From: a virus | Virus record (IMG/VR): IMGVR_UViG_3300025652_000338 | Coordinates: 1 to 30,277 of that record | Direction: 5' to 3' (one strand) | Length of the DNA: 30,277 bases | Part shown: positions 10,801 to 18,800 of the stretch, one piece after another | Position numbering within the stretch: the stretch's first letter is position 1 | How the letters are laid out: every line of letters starts with the position of its first letter | Translations under genes and position numbers: made by a program | The notes under the pieces: model-generated | Seen by the model: the letters and a program-made list of their open reading frames with translations, nothing else | The model's database searches: none | Told to the model about the DNA's origin: nothing

Positions 10801-11915
10801 TAGCTCTTGTATACACTCAAGGCACAAACGTCCCTCAATCTGGCCTCGCCGGTGAGATAGCAGGAAATACTGACACGGGCACAGACCCAAGAGTTGGCGA
10901 TATAATAGATGCGTTCGGCACGCAGGGCACTACTACCGCAGGGGAAGATGGGATACTTGGAACCGAAGACGATGTAGTCGTATCGGCAACTGGTATCTAC
11001 GGTATTATCGATCAAGTCGCTCAAGGTGTTTTAACCAACGAAGAAGCTATTGCCGCGTTACAAGGGGCAGTTGGTGTACCCGCTACGTACGGCGAAGATG
11101 GCGTTACTGTCCTTACACCTGCAACTGGGATATACGCTCAGTCAGGAGAAGGTGTTAACGCTGACGTACTACAAGCTATAAATGCTGTGTACGACTACGT
11201 AGGCCAAGCTGACTTCGCTTCCAACGATATGGTACAAGAAGTAGCTAATATACTTGGCAAGCCCGCCGAACTGGTCACCCAAGAAGATATAGATGCCGTT
11301 AACCAAATGGTTGTGGATAACACTGCGGCTGGGTTAGCTGGAAATGAAGTAAATTATGACGCTAGGTACGACCTAAACAACGATGGAACTGTTAACTATT
11401 TAGACGACCAACTGTTTAACGAGCTGTATGCAGGAGAAGATTCACAGTACAACACGTATGTACAAGGTATTGATCCTAATTCCGTGTTTGCAGACACTGG
11501 CCTTTTTGGTACAGTAGCGTATGATAGGGAGCAAAACAGACTGTCTGATATTGCACTGCAAGAAGAAATTGATACGCAGGCTGCAATTGACGCACAAATA
11601 GCTCAGGATATTAATACCCAGATAGCTACTAACGCACAAGCGCAGCAAGATGCAGAAAAACGTTCTTTATTGTACGCCCTAGTGGCAGATCAAGGTAACA
11701 AACCCGCTGCTCCTGAGCCGTATGTAGCGCCGTTTAAACAAAGATACAACTGGGAATCAATTTTCTCAAGCGAACAAGAAGAGTCCGACCGTGGAAGAAT
11801 ATCTCCTTATGGTGGGTATAGTCCAGAACCGGAACAAGGTACTAAAGCAGCCGCAACTGGCGGCCTTATAACAGACGAATCAGATGAACTACTAGCTATG
11901 CTAGGGGTAGAGTAA
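1824..11915 (+). CDS. Giant internal/ejection-type virion protein (3363 aa)
   Basis: One uninterrupted frame of about 10 kb. N-terminus: MGLFDFNPLDPLGLG, a membrane-like stretch at about residues 88-107 (IAMILAYIFFPPAIPYI), then a Gly/Ala-rich region to about 210. A second Gly/Ala-rich membrane-like part lies at about 1136-1341. In between, at about 648-690, is one FD..YY...YG...HF...G..EGK unit like those in large secreted proteins. Residues 2084-2179 are 24 Asp-Asp-Thr-X repeats. Residues about 2328-2700 hold duplicated modules; more diverged 'T..E....L...G' modules follow to about 2900. A dockerin/EF-hand-like loop, D3183-x-N-x-D-G-x-V-x-x-x-D3194, lies near the end. The C-terminus carries AATGGLI (3343-3349). 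The layout resembles proteins packed in the head and ejected with DNA. I see no RNA-polymerase or lysozyme motif. The function is inferred from size, context and membrane-like segments; no family hit is claimed. Confidence 0.8.
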   Translation: MGLFDFNPLDPLGLGDDITNPLGLDFTIPDALAEVLKDEVEKNHDYFFHGGLDDDINWHIDKVAEEITDPAYEYQKAMFQSFADDPYYGIAMILAYIFFPPAIPYIQAAKAKSDGATWKEAAIVGAKSYVAGKFGGYFGDTVGATVGGYVASGLAAAGASAAVTATTTTIISNAISAGLAQGTVEVISGESFTDGFTSGALGSLVAAGTQSVLGYVETKLPNGLKYQTQARNADGQIVDASGRRVYESKAGTGAKGPDDITKLVTDNGVVRKAAEVFKTFPPVVQEMIAVGITAELQGKEVTPEMMYGVMARTLITTEVVGATMNKIPGVDFNTAKGQNFLPFLTAQIQTSIVQAASMGLNEESGYLAGQNLLAAFENYGSTMGFDSLFEFVEDTDAMQSILGAVDALTGKTDAAEAAAELAQAASNEFGGAVSDINDIANGQNDLYNEYLAAREVYEESGGQALTNARARWESSFDEEGNLKSEGLDDDYPATQGFTSFEDYYQTLAATQGYPSIAQLKISKGSLEKIETEFLSYVNKNSARLEELRDLTKQATFTTLTPEQAETTDAARLETVVNPLDGTETYYLLENGQRIVETPGGELFTNFQDSYGVFQQTQADMLTDLDYIEEQVIAGLTPEIQRDLVLLTNPSFDDAYYEAKYGDQFEEGMDSFAHFTAEGAKEGKFVSQGQADAFEAQAKEQFRLQVAEELSAGNGMGYLANVRSDATAKTNFDADVDAMWEANFYDEFDNFQSYKFETLQFLDQDGNPTSEAYSDVPLYRGGFERVQNDYVRKVPDAWSGMATTVATGMNYYDPNEFDFMDAEYARQALTTAALDDFNTAELANILSGGGVAFGQSGRLEFVTAATDGDNKFSMFDPVTGESNYLVDGLSFDYLKEVDNRSYLQTTADLFRAFGDRVGASADAYNADKLVAVEIEQLLADGIVDPATAIAINIGYINNQATLAIAEGLTNAGMYLVDGAVAQFDPDNPYGLLDWSDEGVTAKFDMWKAAGENLEKTIKQLPQDTVQAGKTTGSLALQGVAELGQSFLGMARFIGNNPADLPAYQFLEDMIALGEDWKSDDWKAGAANLSANLEARGVDDPNTPENEAIWGTMQVIGGAFADNPIEFLGEVIFKEGIQEIIPLIVGGGVGYVGGHLGAKLVQKELSEKFARNLGFAAGVSLDIAESAGGTVEGAYQDAYDTILASLTEKNSETGYSTQQMEIMADHYAQDIAVKNGMYAAMATSALMLAGGAALDKTVFGTFGSAKINQEAFTAWGTKLSGAMATAGKESISEFVEEFAINDHLEGMLYDWDDTRNVTGNNWFAGTMGAVIAGPVTGTMAAFMQPNPDAAAIGFTIPDFATASGTRQFASTGNTEADLLIQFNPNIAAAVYGNSPTLEADLDALGVNYGVYSALGDAANDPDFTGNPLSVPNPTTEIGRPTVVEPDFTNFPAAEAADNNLHYDVTTDITYRFTNGTWDARGAGNNIIDTGAELIEAPAFISSTPTGSVNTGVFTDPVTGMQYLVEQHLNSGIKRRVYTTVYAIASNAPTGQELADIARREYNEVRGEGSVSWVDSVIDLATTTSGAISGYRSAEFSTLNDLLKTANLYSDMLSNNVSIEARSDGLQNVAIPVYIKVMQELIPQINRERARLGITSENDTFDENFFGGAIPSAYSFGTGLRAEDNGASRRIQSWILGEDDNRNLTLDSFMDVMYPDGVVGDGSGNYIAKPELPQVLIDVTSEENEVARLQALQDEYEEKFDNAVMDANYAGDEDEAAQALNRVSWWREQKAANPALIAAAQETLAQQREAAEASELKALEYFRFRAVENGWTVGDTNSYILRNGRDIVDSFDTMFDGGGAFNEGQFDNVYVNNTDASKNFANIDASPKLSLNQFKDILIKDNGLSEAEYYASLGPSLGTTREEQDANIKAYYLDAIHDPNNLDAFGNPVVGLRADSPQITDYVEGIINTEAEVIAAYKSEFGQDYVPTEEEIAQYMGLTFSLDGDGNRVDDNPLSALYDEFTSKSDTDNIIKSLGYSKHVGNSGVVFVSDSDGTRISADILYGVVNPRKTAEENTTELTEYLQRQADDTSDDTADDTSDDTADDTADDTADDTADDTSDDTADDTSDDTADDTSDDTADDTSDDTADDTSDDTADDTGDDTADDTGDDTGDDTADDPVDDTGKIYFEEGRHFNAIMAAMRDAGYTGTITSADLLAFYYTVPDLRDVGYINHADMLSWLSANKGFTGEFPPEPEPGPGFTYFSETEIRTLVTNKVNALGATLPPAKRQDLIDTYTNQLLGIENVRKEDGEEGFTESEFTDYLQVIVTGEVTKRTDTINAFGDYSYTEGEIADYLNNNAGIAAYLEPKQYTLEEAKADLAAELGISVGDIDEETYGVYLNSLVDMTGARTDAQGEDKVQGDITSEQDVENYLSDYALGEDFSFDGLTGLGVDLDTATADYKADNETIEETTARLAAEEAARVAAAQKRTDTEAAFGDYNPNEDEVTAYLNNNEGIAAYVDNNTITEAEVKQSLEDQGFDVPEGFDYTQYTGKKPQANLDTATQAWRDANTVTEAEVKLALEAEGFTVPEDFNYDAFTGKNKPDTGIEGQVDTYLEPKQYTREEAKADLAAELGISVSDIDEETYGVYLDSLVDMTGARTDAQGNTKIQSDITSEQDVENYLSDYTLGEDFSFDGLTGLGVDLDTALGEFKAANRTTEQNELAADLDAAGWTGASDADIAAIQGLDSAGLTAWVADRQFTEQQAIDALAEQGITADHPQFQSLVDQLVVDKGDAGTPTTQGALVDSPEDTLIDQYIITQDEIDFAFGGYPDFDATGAPDFTGVIDESTLASTVSEHVGNNYVTTTQAREALNGIDGIDALAVDDTTGEYVITDAQLTEMGLVGQYNPADLGTKIDGATVTEDEINEYLVTQGFDPAVAGTFPTTISTDTAENITAQYRDDNEVTYDEIRQALADELGVPVENLFDENNDPLSGYSDAELALVYTQGTNVPQSGLAGEIAGNTDTGTDPRVGDIIDAFGTQGTTTAGEDGILGTEDDVVVSATGIYGIIDQVAQGVLTNEEAIAALQGAVGVPATYGEDGVTVLTPATGIYAQSGEGVNADVLQAINAVYDYVGQADFASNDMVQEVANILGKPAELVTQEDIDAVNQMVVDNTAAGLAGNEVNYDARYDLNNDGTVNYLDDQLFNELYAGEDSQYNTYVQGIDPNSVFADTGLFGTVAYDREQNRLSDIALQEEIDTQAAIDAQIAQDINTQIATNAQAQQDAEKRSLLYALVADQGNKPAAPEPYVAPFKQRYNWESIFSSEQEESDRGRISPYGGYSPEPEQGTKAAATGGLITDESDELLAMLGVE
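8073..8360 (+). repeat. 24-unit 12-bp minisatellite encoding Asp-Asp-Thr-X
   Basis: Exactly 24 tandem 12-base units, GAT-GAY-ACT-NNN, encode DDT followed by A, S or G; unit 23 reads DDPV. Most units fall in pairs, GATGACACTAGC followed by GATGATACTGCT, giving a 24-bp higher-order unit. Unit length is a multiple of three, so the frame stays open after gain or loss. The array lies inside the 3363-aa gene (residues 2084-2179) and makes an acidic, probably extended linker. Confidence 0.95.
8805..9923 (+). repeat. Duplicated protein modules in the giant gene
   Basis: Three kinds of direct repeat are nested here. Type A: 279 bp at 8898-9176 and 9645-9923 (offset 747), 85 of 93 residues identical, starting YLEPKQYT and ending GLGVDLDTA. 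Type B: about 34 residues at 8805 and 9267, starting KRTDT and ending GIAAY. Type C: 31 residues at 9375-9467 and 9516-9608, T[IV]TEAEVK through [YF]TGK. The order is B-A-B-C-C-A, which suggests duplication followed by divergence. More diverged 'T..E....L...G' modules continue to about 10800. Confidence 0.9.
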
Positions 11916-11921
11916 AATATT

Positions 11922-14279
11922 ATGGGTTTAACAACAGATGGCAAAGAAATTACTTTAAGCGATGCGTGGGATAATTTTGGTGGTAGCATCAAAGAGATGG
12001 GCGGTAGTTTCCTTGATTGGGGTACTAGTAAAGACGGTGTTCGGAAGTTAGCTTCTCTAGGGCTGTCCTCTGCTTTTGGTGATGAGCTTGCCCGTAACCC
12101 CGCTAAGGTAGGGTACCAAGGGTCTATCCCAGATTACACCATGGTACGTGAGCGTGTGAACCCCACAGCGTCACGCAACCTCCCAAGAGATGAGCAAGGT
12201 AGACTGGGTTTAGGCGGCGCTAAAGCCCGCCGATTCTTCTCCGATGCTAAATACATAGAAAACGCTGGCGGCCTTAGTGGTAGAGAGAAGACTGCTGCGG
12301 TACTAGGTGAGGATGCAACCCAATACACAAAAGATACCCTCGGCGCACAGTACAGAGACTTGTTGGCTAGCGATAAAGTTTACACCGCTGCCGAACAAGC
12401 AGCTAACCCCACAGAATTAGGCTACACAGAAGACGGGCGTAGGATATTTATACCTGATGAGAAAGCTGCATTCTTAGGGCAAAGAGATCGCGTGGCAGAC
12501 GGTAGTCAAGTGTTAGGTGGCGTTTACCAAGTCCCACAGGTGGAAGACCCAACTACTGGCGAGATGGTAGACGACCCCGCTTATACTTCTTCTCGCAACG
12601 AGGAAGGACTTGATGTTTACTCCGACGGTACCGGCGCTGAGACTCTTGTTGACCCAGTTACTGGACGTCAGATAGAGAGCGGAGCAATGTTTGATGCTGA
12701 CGCTGTTTACGACGACGAAGGTTACGCGACTTTCCGCCCTAACGAAGGTGCTATATTTAACGAAGATGACTATTTAATTGAGACGCTGGGCACACAGCAG
12801 GAAGACAAGTCGTATGACGATACAGGGCGGGAACTTGCAAGTGCAGCCGAGTACTTTACAAATTTAGAAGTCGCACAACAAGATGCGCGAGCACAAGCAA
12901 ACGTGTTAGGTGGTGTAGCTGGCCAAGCAGGAATAACAGGGGCTGCTACTGGTGGCTTGATGCGCTACGCTAACGGTGGTGGTGTTGGGTCGAGATTGAA
13001 AAAATTTGCTAAGGATGTAAGCAACCCTAGCATGAGCGGTATCGGGTTCCTAGATGGGGCTACCGATGGTATGGCTGATGAAGTGCCCGCTACTATAGAA
13101 GGCACTCAGCCCGCTGCGTTGAGCGATGGCGAGTTTGTTATAACTGCTGATGTTGTATCTCATTTAGGTAACGGTAACACCGAGGCAGGTGCTAAGTTAC
13201 TAGAAGACTTTATGAAAGACATTCGTAGAAAACGTACGGGTACTACAGACCAAGGCAAGGAGATAAACGCTAAGCAGGAAGTGGCGGGGCTTGAAAGTAT
13301 GCCAACACGTATGGCCGCTACTGGCGGGCAAATTAAGAAGTTTGAGGAAGGTGGCCCAGTCTCGGGTGTAGACAGTACATTTAGCCCCATAATGGGCGAC
13401 TACTTAACCGATATGTTAGGTAAAGGGCAGGCTGCGGCGAATAACCCGTTTGAAGCCTACGACGGCTACGGTGCTACTTATACGGACATACTTGACGACG
13501 ATGATAACGTAATTGGTTCAGAGCTAGACGAAGCGGGTATATTAACTGCCGGTTCTTCTGCACTGCAAGACCAAGCGTTTACTTCCGCAGGTAACATTGA
13601 TACTCGCGGGTTTGGTGATCTTACCAATGAAGAACTAATGGGCACCCCCAGCGCTACTGGCGAAATAGACGCCTATGGTAATCCTGTTACTGAGGGTGGT
13701 TTAATGAACCCTTTCATCCAAGGTTCTCTTAACCCACAACTACGAGCGGCACAAGAGGAAGCAGCTAGGCAAGAGGCCGAACAGAACATACGCATGACGC
13801 AATCGGGTGCATTCGGTGGTTCTCGGAACGCGATTATGAGTGCTATGCTGGCACGAGATTCGGCGCAGAACCAAGCAGATATTGTGGCGAAAGGCTACAA
13901 CACGGCGTACACTAACGCGCGTGATCAGTTCGGGGAAGACCGTCAGTTTGGTTTAGATACCATACAACAACAAGCTGACCTAGGGCAGACTCAAAGCGAT
14001 ATACTCCAAACTAACATTGATGCTGATAGAACTGCGTTTGAAGATCAACGCGATTACCAAGCTAAGATTCCTCAGTACATGAACGACCTATTACAGTACT
14101 TACCACTTGGCTCTACAGCTAACCAATCGAGTTCGGACAGTGACTTGGCCCAGTTAATAGGTAATACCGGCGCTATTGATGAGATGCTCGGTGGCGAACA
14201 AAGTGGAGGGGCTATTCCAGCCGGATACTCGTTAGGTACTGATGCAAGTGGCTTCCCAACTTTAGTTAGAAATACATAG
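11922..14279 (+). CDS. Virion structural protein with LSDGEFVI and AATGG motifs (785 aa)
   Basis: Starts six bases after the giant gene's stop; the Shine-Dalgarno is weak. The N-terminal 330 residues are acidic and loosely repetitive. AATGGLMRYANGG lies at 341-353, then a region with DEVPATIEG and ALSDGEFVITADVVSHLGNG, a pattern I recall from tape-measure and internal virion proteins of phages, then a second AATGGQIKKFEEGG at 465-478. The C-terminal third (NPFIQGSLNPQLRAA, QSGAFGGSRNAI, KGYNTAYTNARDQFGEDRQFG, FEDQRDYQAK) is a Gln/Ala-rich helical region that I recall from structural proteins of aquatic podoviruses. No enzyme motif or signal peptide is seen. Probable role: internal or connector-associated virion protein working with its large neighbours. 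Confidence 0.7.
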   Translation: MGLTTDGKEITLSDAWDNFGGSIKEMGGSFLDWGTSKDGVRKLASLGLSSAFGDELARNPAKVGYQGSIPDYTMVRERVNPTASRNLPRDEQGRLGLGGAKARRFFSDAKYIENAGGLSGREKTAAVLGEDATQYTKDTLGAQYRDLLASDKVYTAAEQAANPTELGYTEDGRRIFIPDEKAAFLGQRDRVADGSQVLGGVYQVPQVEDPTTGEMVDDPAYTSSRNEEGLDVYSDGTGAETLVDPVTGRQIESGAMFDADAVYDDEGYATFRPNEGAIFNEDDYLIETLGTQQEDKSYDDTGRELASAAEYFTNLEVAQQDARAQANVLGGVAGQAGITGAATGGLMRYANGGGVGSRLKKFAKDVSNPSMSGIGFLDGATDGMADEVPATIEGTQPAALSDGEFVITADVVSHLGNGNTEAGAKLLEDFMKDIRRKRTGTTDQGKEINAKQEVAGLESMPTRMAATGGQIKKFEEGGPVSGVDSTFSPIMGDYLTDMLGKGQAAANNPFEAYDGYGATYTDILDDDDNVIGSELDEAGILTAGSSALQDQAFTSAGNIDTRGFGDLTNEELMGTPSATGEIDAYGNPVTEGGLMNPFIQGSLNPQLRAAQEEAARQEAEQNIRMTQSGAFGGSRNAIMSAMLARDSAQNQADIVAKGYNTAYTNARDQFGEDRQFGLDTIQQQADLGQTQSDILQTNIDADRTAFEDQRDYQAKIPQYMNDLLQYLPLGSTANQSSSDSDLAQLIGNTGAIDEMLGGEQSGGAIPAGYSLGTDASGFPTLVRNT

Positions 14280-14294
14280 AATAGAGCATATATT

Positions 14295-15827
14295 ATGGCG
14301 ATGACAGGTGGTATAGGTAACATGTTGAGCGCAGTGGATAAGACCGCTGGCGTCAATGCTGGTAACCCTCAAAAACTTCAAAGAGAAGTTGGGCAGGGTA
14401 AGAACCAAGATATGGTTAAGGCTCTAGCGTTACAGCAGGTTAAGTCTGACTACGAAGCTGCGGCAAGAAACACTCAAATGCAGATGGAGCAGTCTCCTAA
14501 AAACGTACTACAGCAACGCGAAGATGAAGTAATGAATCTCGCTATGCAACAGGTTATGGGCGATGCTAAGACCGGCCAAGCAGTAAACCAAAAAGCGCAA
14601 GGTAAGGCTCAGCAAGGCATGATGAAGAACGCTTTAGCTCAGCAGCAGCAGCAAGGTGCGCCACAACAAAGACCTCCACAAGGTATAGCCCAACAACAAG
14701 CTATGCCACAAGGTGCGCCAGCGCAAAGTATGCCAAGGTCTGGTATGACACCGATGGGTATGGCTGGGCCAACGCGAAGGGCTGCTACTGGCGGTTTAAT
14801 GCGCTACGCCGAAGGTGGTTCGGTAGAGGAAGAGAAGAAAAAGAGAGGGAAGACAGGCTTTGAAAAAATTAAAGAAAACCCAGTAAAGGGTATTGCAGGC
14901 GCTTTGGGGGCGGTAGCTTTGGCATCCCCTATGGCTAAGGGTGTAGGTTTTGTTGGTAAAAATGCAATGAAACTCGCGCCTAAAGCAATGCGAGGATTAC
15001 GTAGCCTTGGTAGTAAAGCTGTTACTAAACCTAACCCTAACGCTCTACAAGGCGCAACACGTAAAGGTACCCCGTTATCACCTGATCGAGTTGTGTCTCC
15101 TAGCAGAATTGCAGGTACAGCCAGTGCAGGACTATTCGGTGCTGATTACCTAACAAGCCCGCAAGGCGGAGAAGAAGCTCCAGAAGCAGCTCCAGAAGCA
15201 GCTCCAGACGTAAAAGCAATGGGTGAGGGTCTTGGGTCTGTAGGTACTAAACCTAAACCGCCACAACTATCTGCGTTAGAACAACACCGCCAGAATAAAC
15301 CTGAGCTACCACAACAGGCTCCGCAAAACTTTAGCAGTAGGTTTAATACATTCGCTATGAACTTAGCTGATACTCCTCTAACTAGAGCGGGTAGAGCAGT
15401 GCGCGCTGAAAGTGCCCAGAGAGCAGATCAGGAATTTAAACGGGCGCTAGCGGAACGAGAAACGTGGGCGACAGAACTACAGTTACTGACACAACAAGAC
15501 GTAGCTAAAGTTACCAATCTAAAAGACTACGGGATTAAACTCCAAACAATGGCGGCGGGTATAGCCACAACCCTGACTGAGGGTTCGGGTATAGAGAATC
15601 TAAAAATGATGGCGGCGCAAGACCCTGATAATGAGGAACTACAAGCTCGACTAGCTAAAGAAGACCAAGATTTAAAAGACGCTATCATAGGGGCATTAAA
15701 TATGAATGGTCTGTCGGATACAATACAAGAAGTCAATAAAGCGTTAAAGAACTCCCTTGGCATATCCGGCCAAGGCGGGCTAAACTTAAACGCTAAAGAT
15801 GAACAGTTAGTAGCAAACTTCTCATAA
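14295..15827 (+). CDS. Gln-rich virion-associated protein with AATGG motif (510 aa)
   Basis: ATG 14295 follows the 785-aa gene by 15 bases; the Shine-Dalgarno is weak. Residues about 30-110 are helical and Gln/Met/Lys-rich (ALALQQVKSDYEAAARNTQMQ), followed by a Gln/Pro-rich low-complexity tract, then RRAATGGLMRYAEGGSVEEE (163-175 core), almost the same as in the preceding protein. Residues about 195-230 are Gly/Ala-rich and hydrophobic (GIAGALGAVALASPMAKG), possibly membrane-active. The C-terminal 170 residues are helical (FKRALAERETWATELQLL). There is no catalytic motif. The composition and shared motif indicate that it is packaged or assembled with the proteins on either side. The family name is unknown to me. 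Confidence 0.65.
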   Translation: MAMTGGIGNMLSAVDKTAGVNAGNPQKLQREVGQGKNQDMVKALALQQVKSDYEAAARNTQMQMEQSPKNVLQQREDEVMNLAMQQVMGDAKTGQAVNQKAQGKAQQGMMKNALAQQQQQGAPQQRPPQGIAQQQAMPQGAPAQSMPRSGMTPMGMAGPTRRAATGGLMRYAEGGSVEEEKKKRGKTGFEKIKENPVKGIAGALGAVALASPMAKGVGFVGKNAMKLAPKAMRGLRSLGSKAVTKPNPNALQGATRKGTPLSPDRVVSPSRIAGTASAGLFGADYLTSPQGGEEAPEAAPEAAPDVKAMGEGLGSVGTKPKPPQLSALEQHRQNKPELPQQAPQNFSSRFNTFAMNLADTPLTRAGRAVRAESAQRADQEFKRALAERETWATELQLLTQQDVAKVTNLKDYGIKLQTMAAGIATTLTEGSGIENLKMMAAQDPDNEELQARLAKEDQDLKDAIIGALNMNGLSDTIQEVNKALKNSLGISGQGGLNLNAKDEQLVANFS

Positions 15828-15841
15828 CAGGTTAATACCCA

Positions 15842-18800
15842 ATGGCTTCACTAGAACAAGTACATAAGGCGTACGAAAACGCTAAACTTGCAGGCAATGT
15901 GGAAGCCGCAGATAGACTGCAAGCTATCCTGTACAAAGGTATGGGCGTTAGTGCCCCTAAGAAGTTTGAACCTATCCCAGAAGACGATACGGGTATTATC
16001 GGCAACACATTAAAAGGTATTGGCACAGGGGCGGTTGGGTATATTGAATCCGCTGCTCTCGGCGCAGCTACCATGCTGGATGAAGAGGCCGAGCTTAAAG
16101 CCCGTAAAAAGATACAATCCGTAGCTGATAAGTTTACTCCCGAAGGTGGTGATAAAGACTCTAAAGCCTATAACGTAGGGTCGGGCCTCGGCTCTATTCT
16201 TGGTGCAGGTGCAGCTACGTTAGTAGGTGGTGCAGTTGGTGGAGCTAGAGGTGCAATTGCCGCAGGTACCGCCGGTGGTGTTGGAACGCAAGTCGGTGAG
16301 GCGAGTGAACGTGCCCGTGCCGCAGGTGCCACACAAGAACAACGTAACCGCGCAATAACTAGCCCGCTGATTATCGGTGCGGGTTTACTAGAAACCATCC
16401 CCTACCTGAAGGCTGTCGGCAAATTTAGTGCGCCTACTGCTAACAGCTTAAACAAGATGCTTGGCGGCGACAGACAACTCAAAGGTCTACTTGACCGAGC
16501 TAGAAGTGCCGCAACCACTGGTGGTATAGAAGCTGTACAAGAACTTGCCCAGAACACCGCGCAAAACTTAGTCGAGCAAGGGTACAACCCAGACAGAGAA
16601 CTCACTGAAGGTGCTGCTGCGTCTGCCGGATATGGTGGAGCTACAGGTGCTATCTTCCAACTATTTATAGACATACTCCCGGGGAGACGAAGAGGTGCTA
16701 CGCCACAACGTGATGAGACAGGCCCAGAGTCAGAGGCGGATGTACAAGATGAAGTTGCCGAAGGAGAATTTAGTGAAGCAGAAATCCTTGCCGCCCAAGG
16801 AGAACTGTTCGACGACGAAGCCGCACCCATCCCAGAAACTACAACCCCAGTAGTAGAGGTCGAGAAAGAAAAGAAAGAAGCAGCGCCCGAAGCAGCACCA
16901 GTCCAAGGTGACCTGTTTGGTGAGGCAGAGGCAGACGTAGTACCTAAAGCAGCGCCTAAATTAGAAATACCCGCCGAAGCTATCGCCGAAATTAAAGCTG
17001 TGGTAGAAGGAAAGGAACAGGTATCACCTGTAAAAGCCAAAGGAAAACCTAAACGCGCAGACGTCCTAGCGGAAGTAATTAAAGCTAACCCTACCGTTGT
17101 TGATGAAAAACCCTTACGCCAGTTGTTTAGGAAAGCATTAACGGGGGCTGGGTTTACAAGAACTTCCCCCAACAAAAAAGAACAGGCAGCCCTACAAGCT
17201 AGAGCTAAAGGAGCTACGCAAGATGCAGATGTTACAGCACAGCCAGAACCTACCACAACTGAAGCAGGAGGAAGTGGAGCTAGCGTTCTCGGTAATACAC
17301 AAGGTGTGGAATCAGGACGGGAGCAAGTTCAAGACCCCGCCGCAGTTAAGGCATCTACAGCTAGAGGAGTGGAAGTGTCTGATGGAGTCATTGATACGCC
17401 TACTGATAGAAAAGGAAAGCGCAAGGCTACACTGACACGTCCTCCTGTAACTAAGAACGTTGTCGCCCCGGGAACAACCACAAGAGGTACCACACCTAAA
17501 CTTGTTAGTGGCCGTATGGGTGCCGCAGGGCGGATGGAAGAAATCCGTAAGACTGGCTACATAGACGAAGTGCCTGACAGTAAAAACCCTGTAACAGATA
17601 CAGATAGGCAAGCTGTTAAAAATATAGTTGCTATAGGTAAGACTGCTAAGGCCAGAAGAGAAAAAAGTACCGCTGCTAAACCACCCGCTCGTAAGCTACC
17701 TGAAGTAGTGCAGGAATACTTAAAAGATGTTCCTGACCCCATAGACGGGATTATGAACGCTATAAACGATGTAGCAATAGAAACTACAAGACCTGCAAGG
17801 GAAGAGCTAGAAGCCTTAGACCCTACCGTTGCGGGGCTACGAGAAGCTAGAGATGTGGCTTCGGCTGAGAAGACGTTAGCGTGGGCTAAGAAAAATATGT
17901 CCCCAGAAGTCGGTAAGTTTATCGACAAGAAGCTAGCGGATAAAAAGAAAGAGCTAGAAGAAAAGCCTCCTATTGATAAAATGTTAGTAGATGCAGACCT
18001 CAAGGAACGGAGGAGAAACCGCAAACGTAAGCTAGAGAAAAAAGAAGCTCAAGAAGAAGTACTTGACCAAGCACAGTTTGAAAAAGCAGAGGAGCAGCTA
18101 CTCAAGCAGCTAAACGAAGATGTAGACGAGGATAAGCAACAGAAGACCGTAGCGGCGAAAAAAGTCGTAGAATACATGCGTGTTACTGAGGGCTTTAAGA
18201 AGTTTGCTACTCTACCTCCGAAGCCTAAGAAAAGTAAGGCGCAAAAAGAAGTAGATGAAGTAGTAGCAACGCTAGACGAGATAGAAGTCTACGACGAAAT
18301 AAACGATGTTGTTGCGGCTGAGTTAGGTATAGACCTGAACGTAGACAGTTTCGCTAACTTAGGTAAAGACACAGATGCCCTTGTTACAGACCTAACTCCT
18401 GAGATAGTTAAACTACTTGGGGACGGTGACTTAAAAGGTGCAATAGAAGCAGTAGCTAAACTACCTATTACCCCACGTGTTAAAGCTGCTGCGGAAGCAT
18501 TGGCGAACTATGTGGGCGACGCTAAGGTAGTTGTAGTAGATGACAAAACTAATAACGCTGCATCCAAAGAATTTGCGCGGGCGGAAAAAGAATTTAAACA
18601 GAAGTATGGCGAAGATAAAGTACTTAAAGGGTTGTACGTTGCTAGCGACAATGCCTTAGATAATACTATTATCCTCGGCCCTAAAGGGGTTAACGTCCAC
18701 ACGTTACTACATGAAATGACGCACGCAGCGACAGTTAAGGCTCTGACAACCAAAGGCGATCCAATAACCAAGCAGCTAAATAATATATACAAACAAGTTA

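Noticed and set aside
1824-11915. N4-type virion RNA polymerase
   Set aside because: Size is similar, but I do not see the T/DxxGR, catalytic Asp and K...YG motif series in order; DASGRR near residue 240 is isolated.
16402-17256. Minus-strand 284-aa frame
   Set aside because: Antisense to the 2081-aa gene in its Ala/Glu-rich linker; low-complexity Ser/Ala product and no ribosome site.
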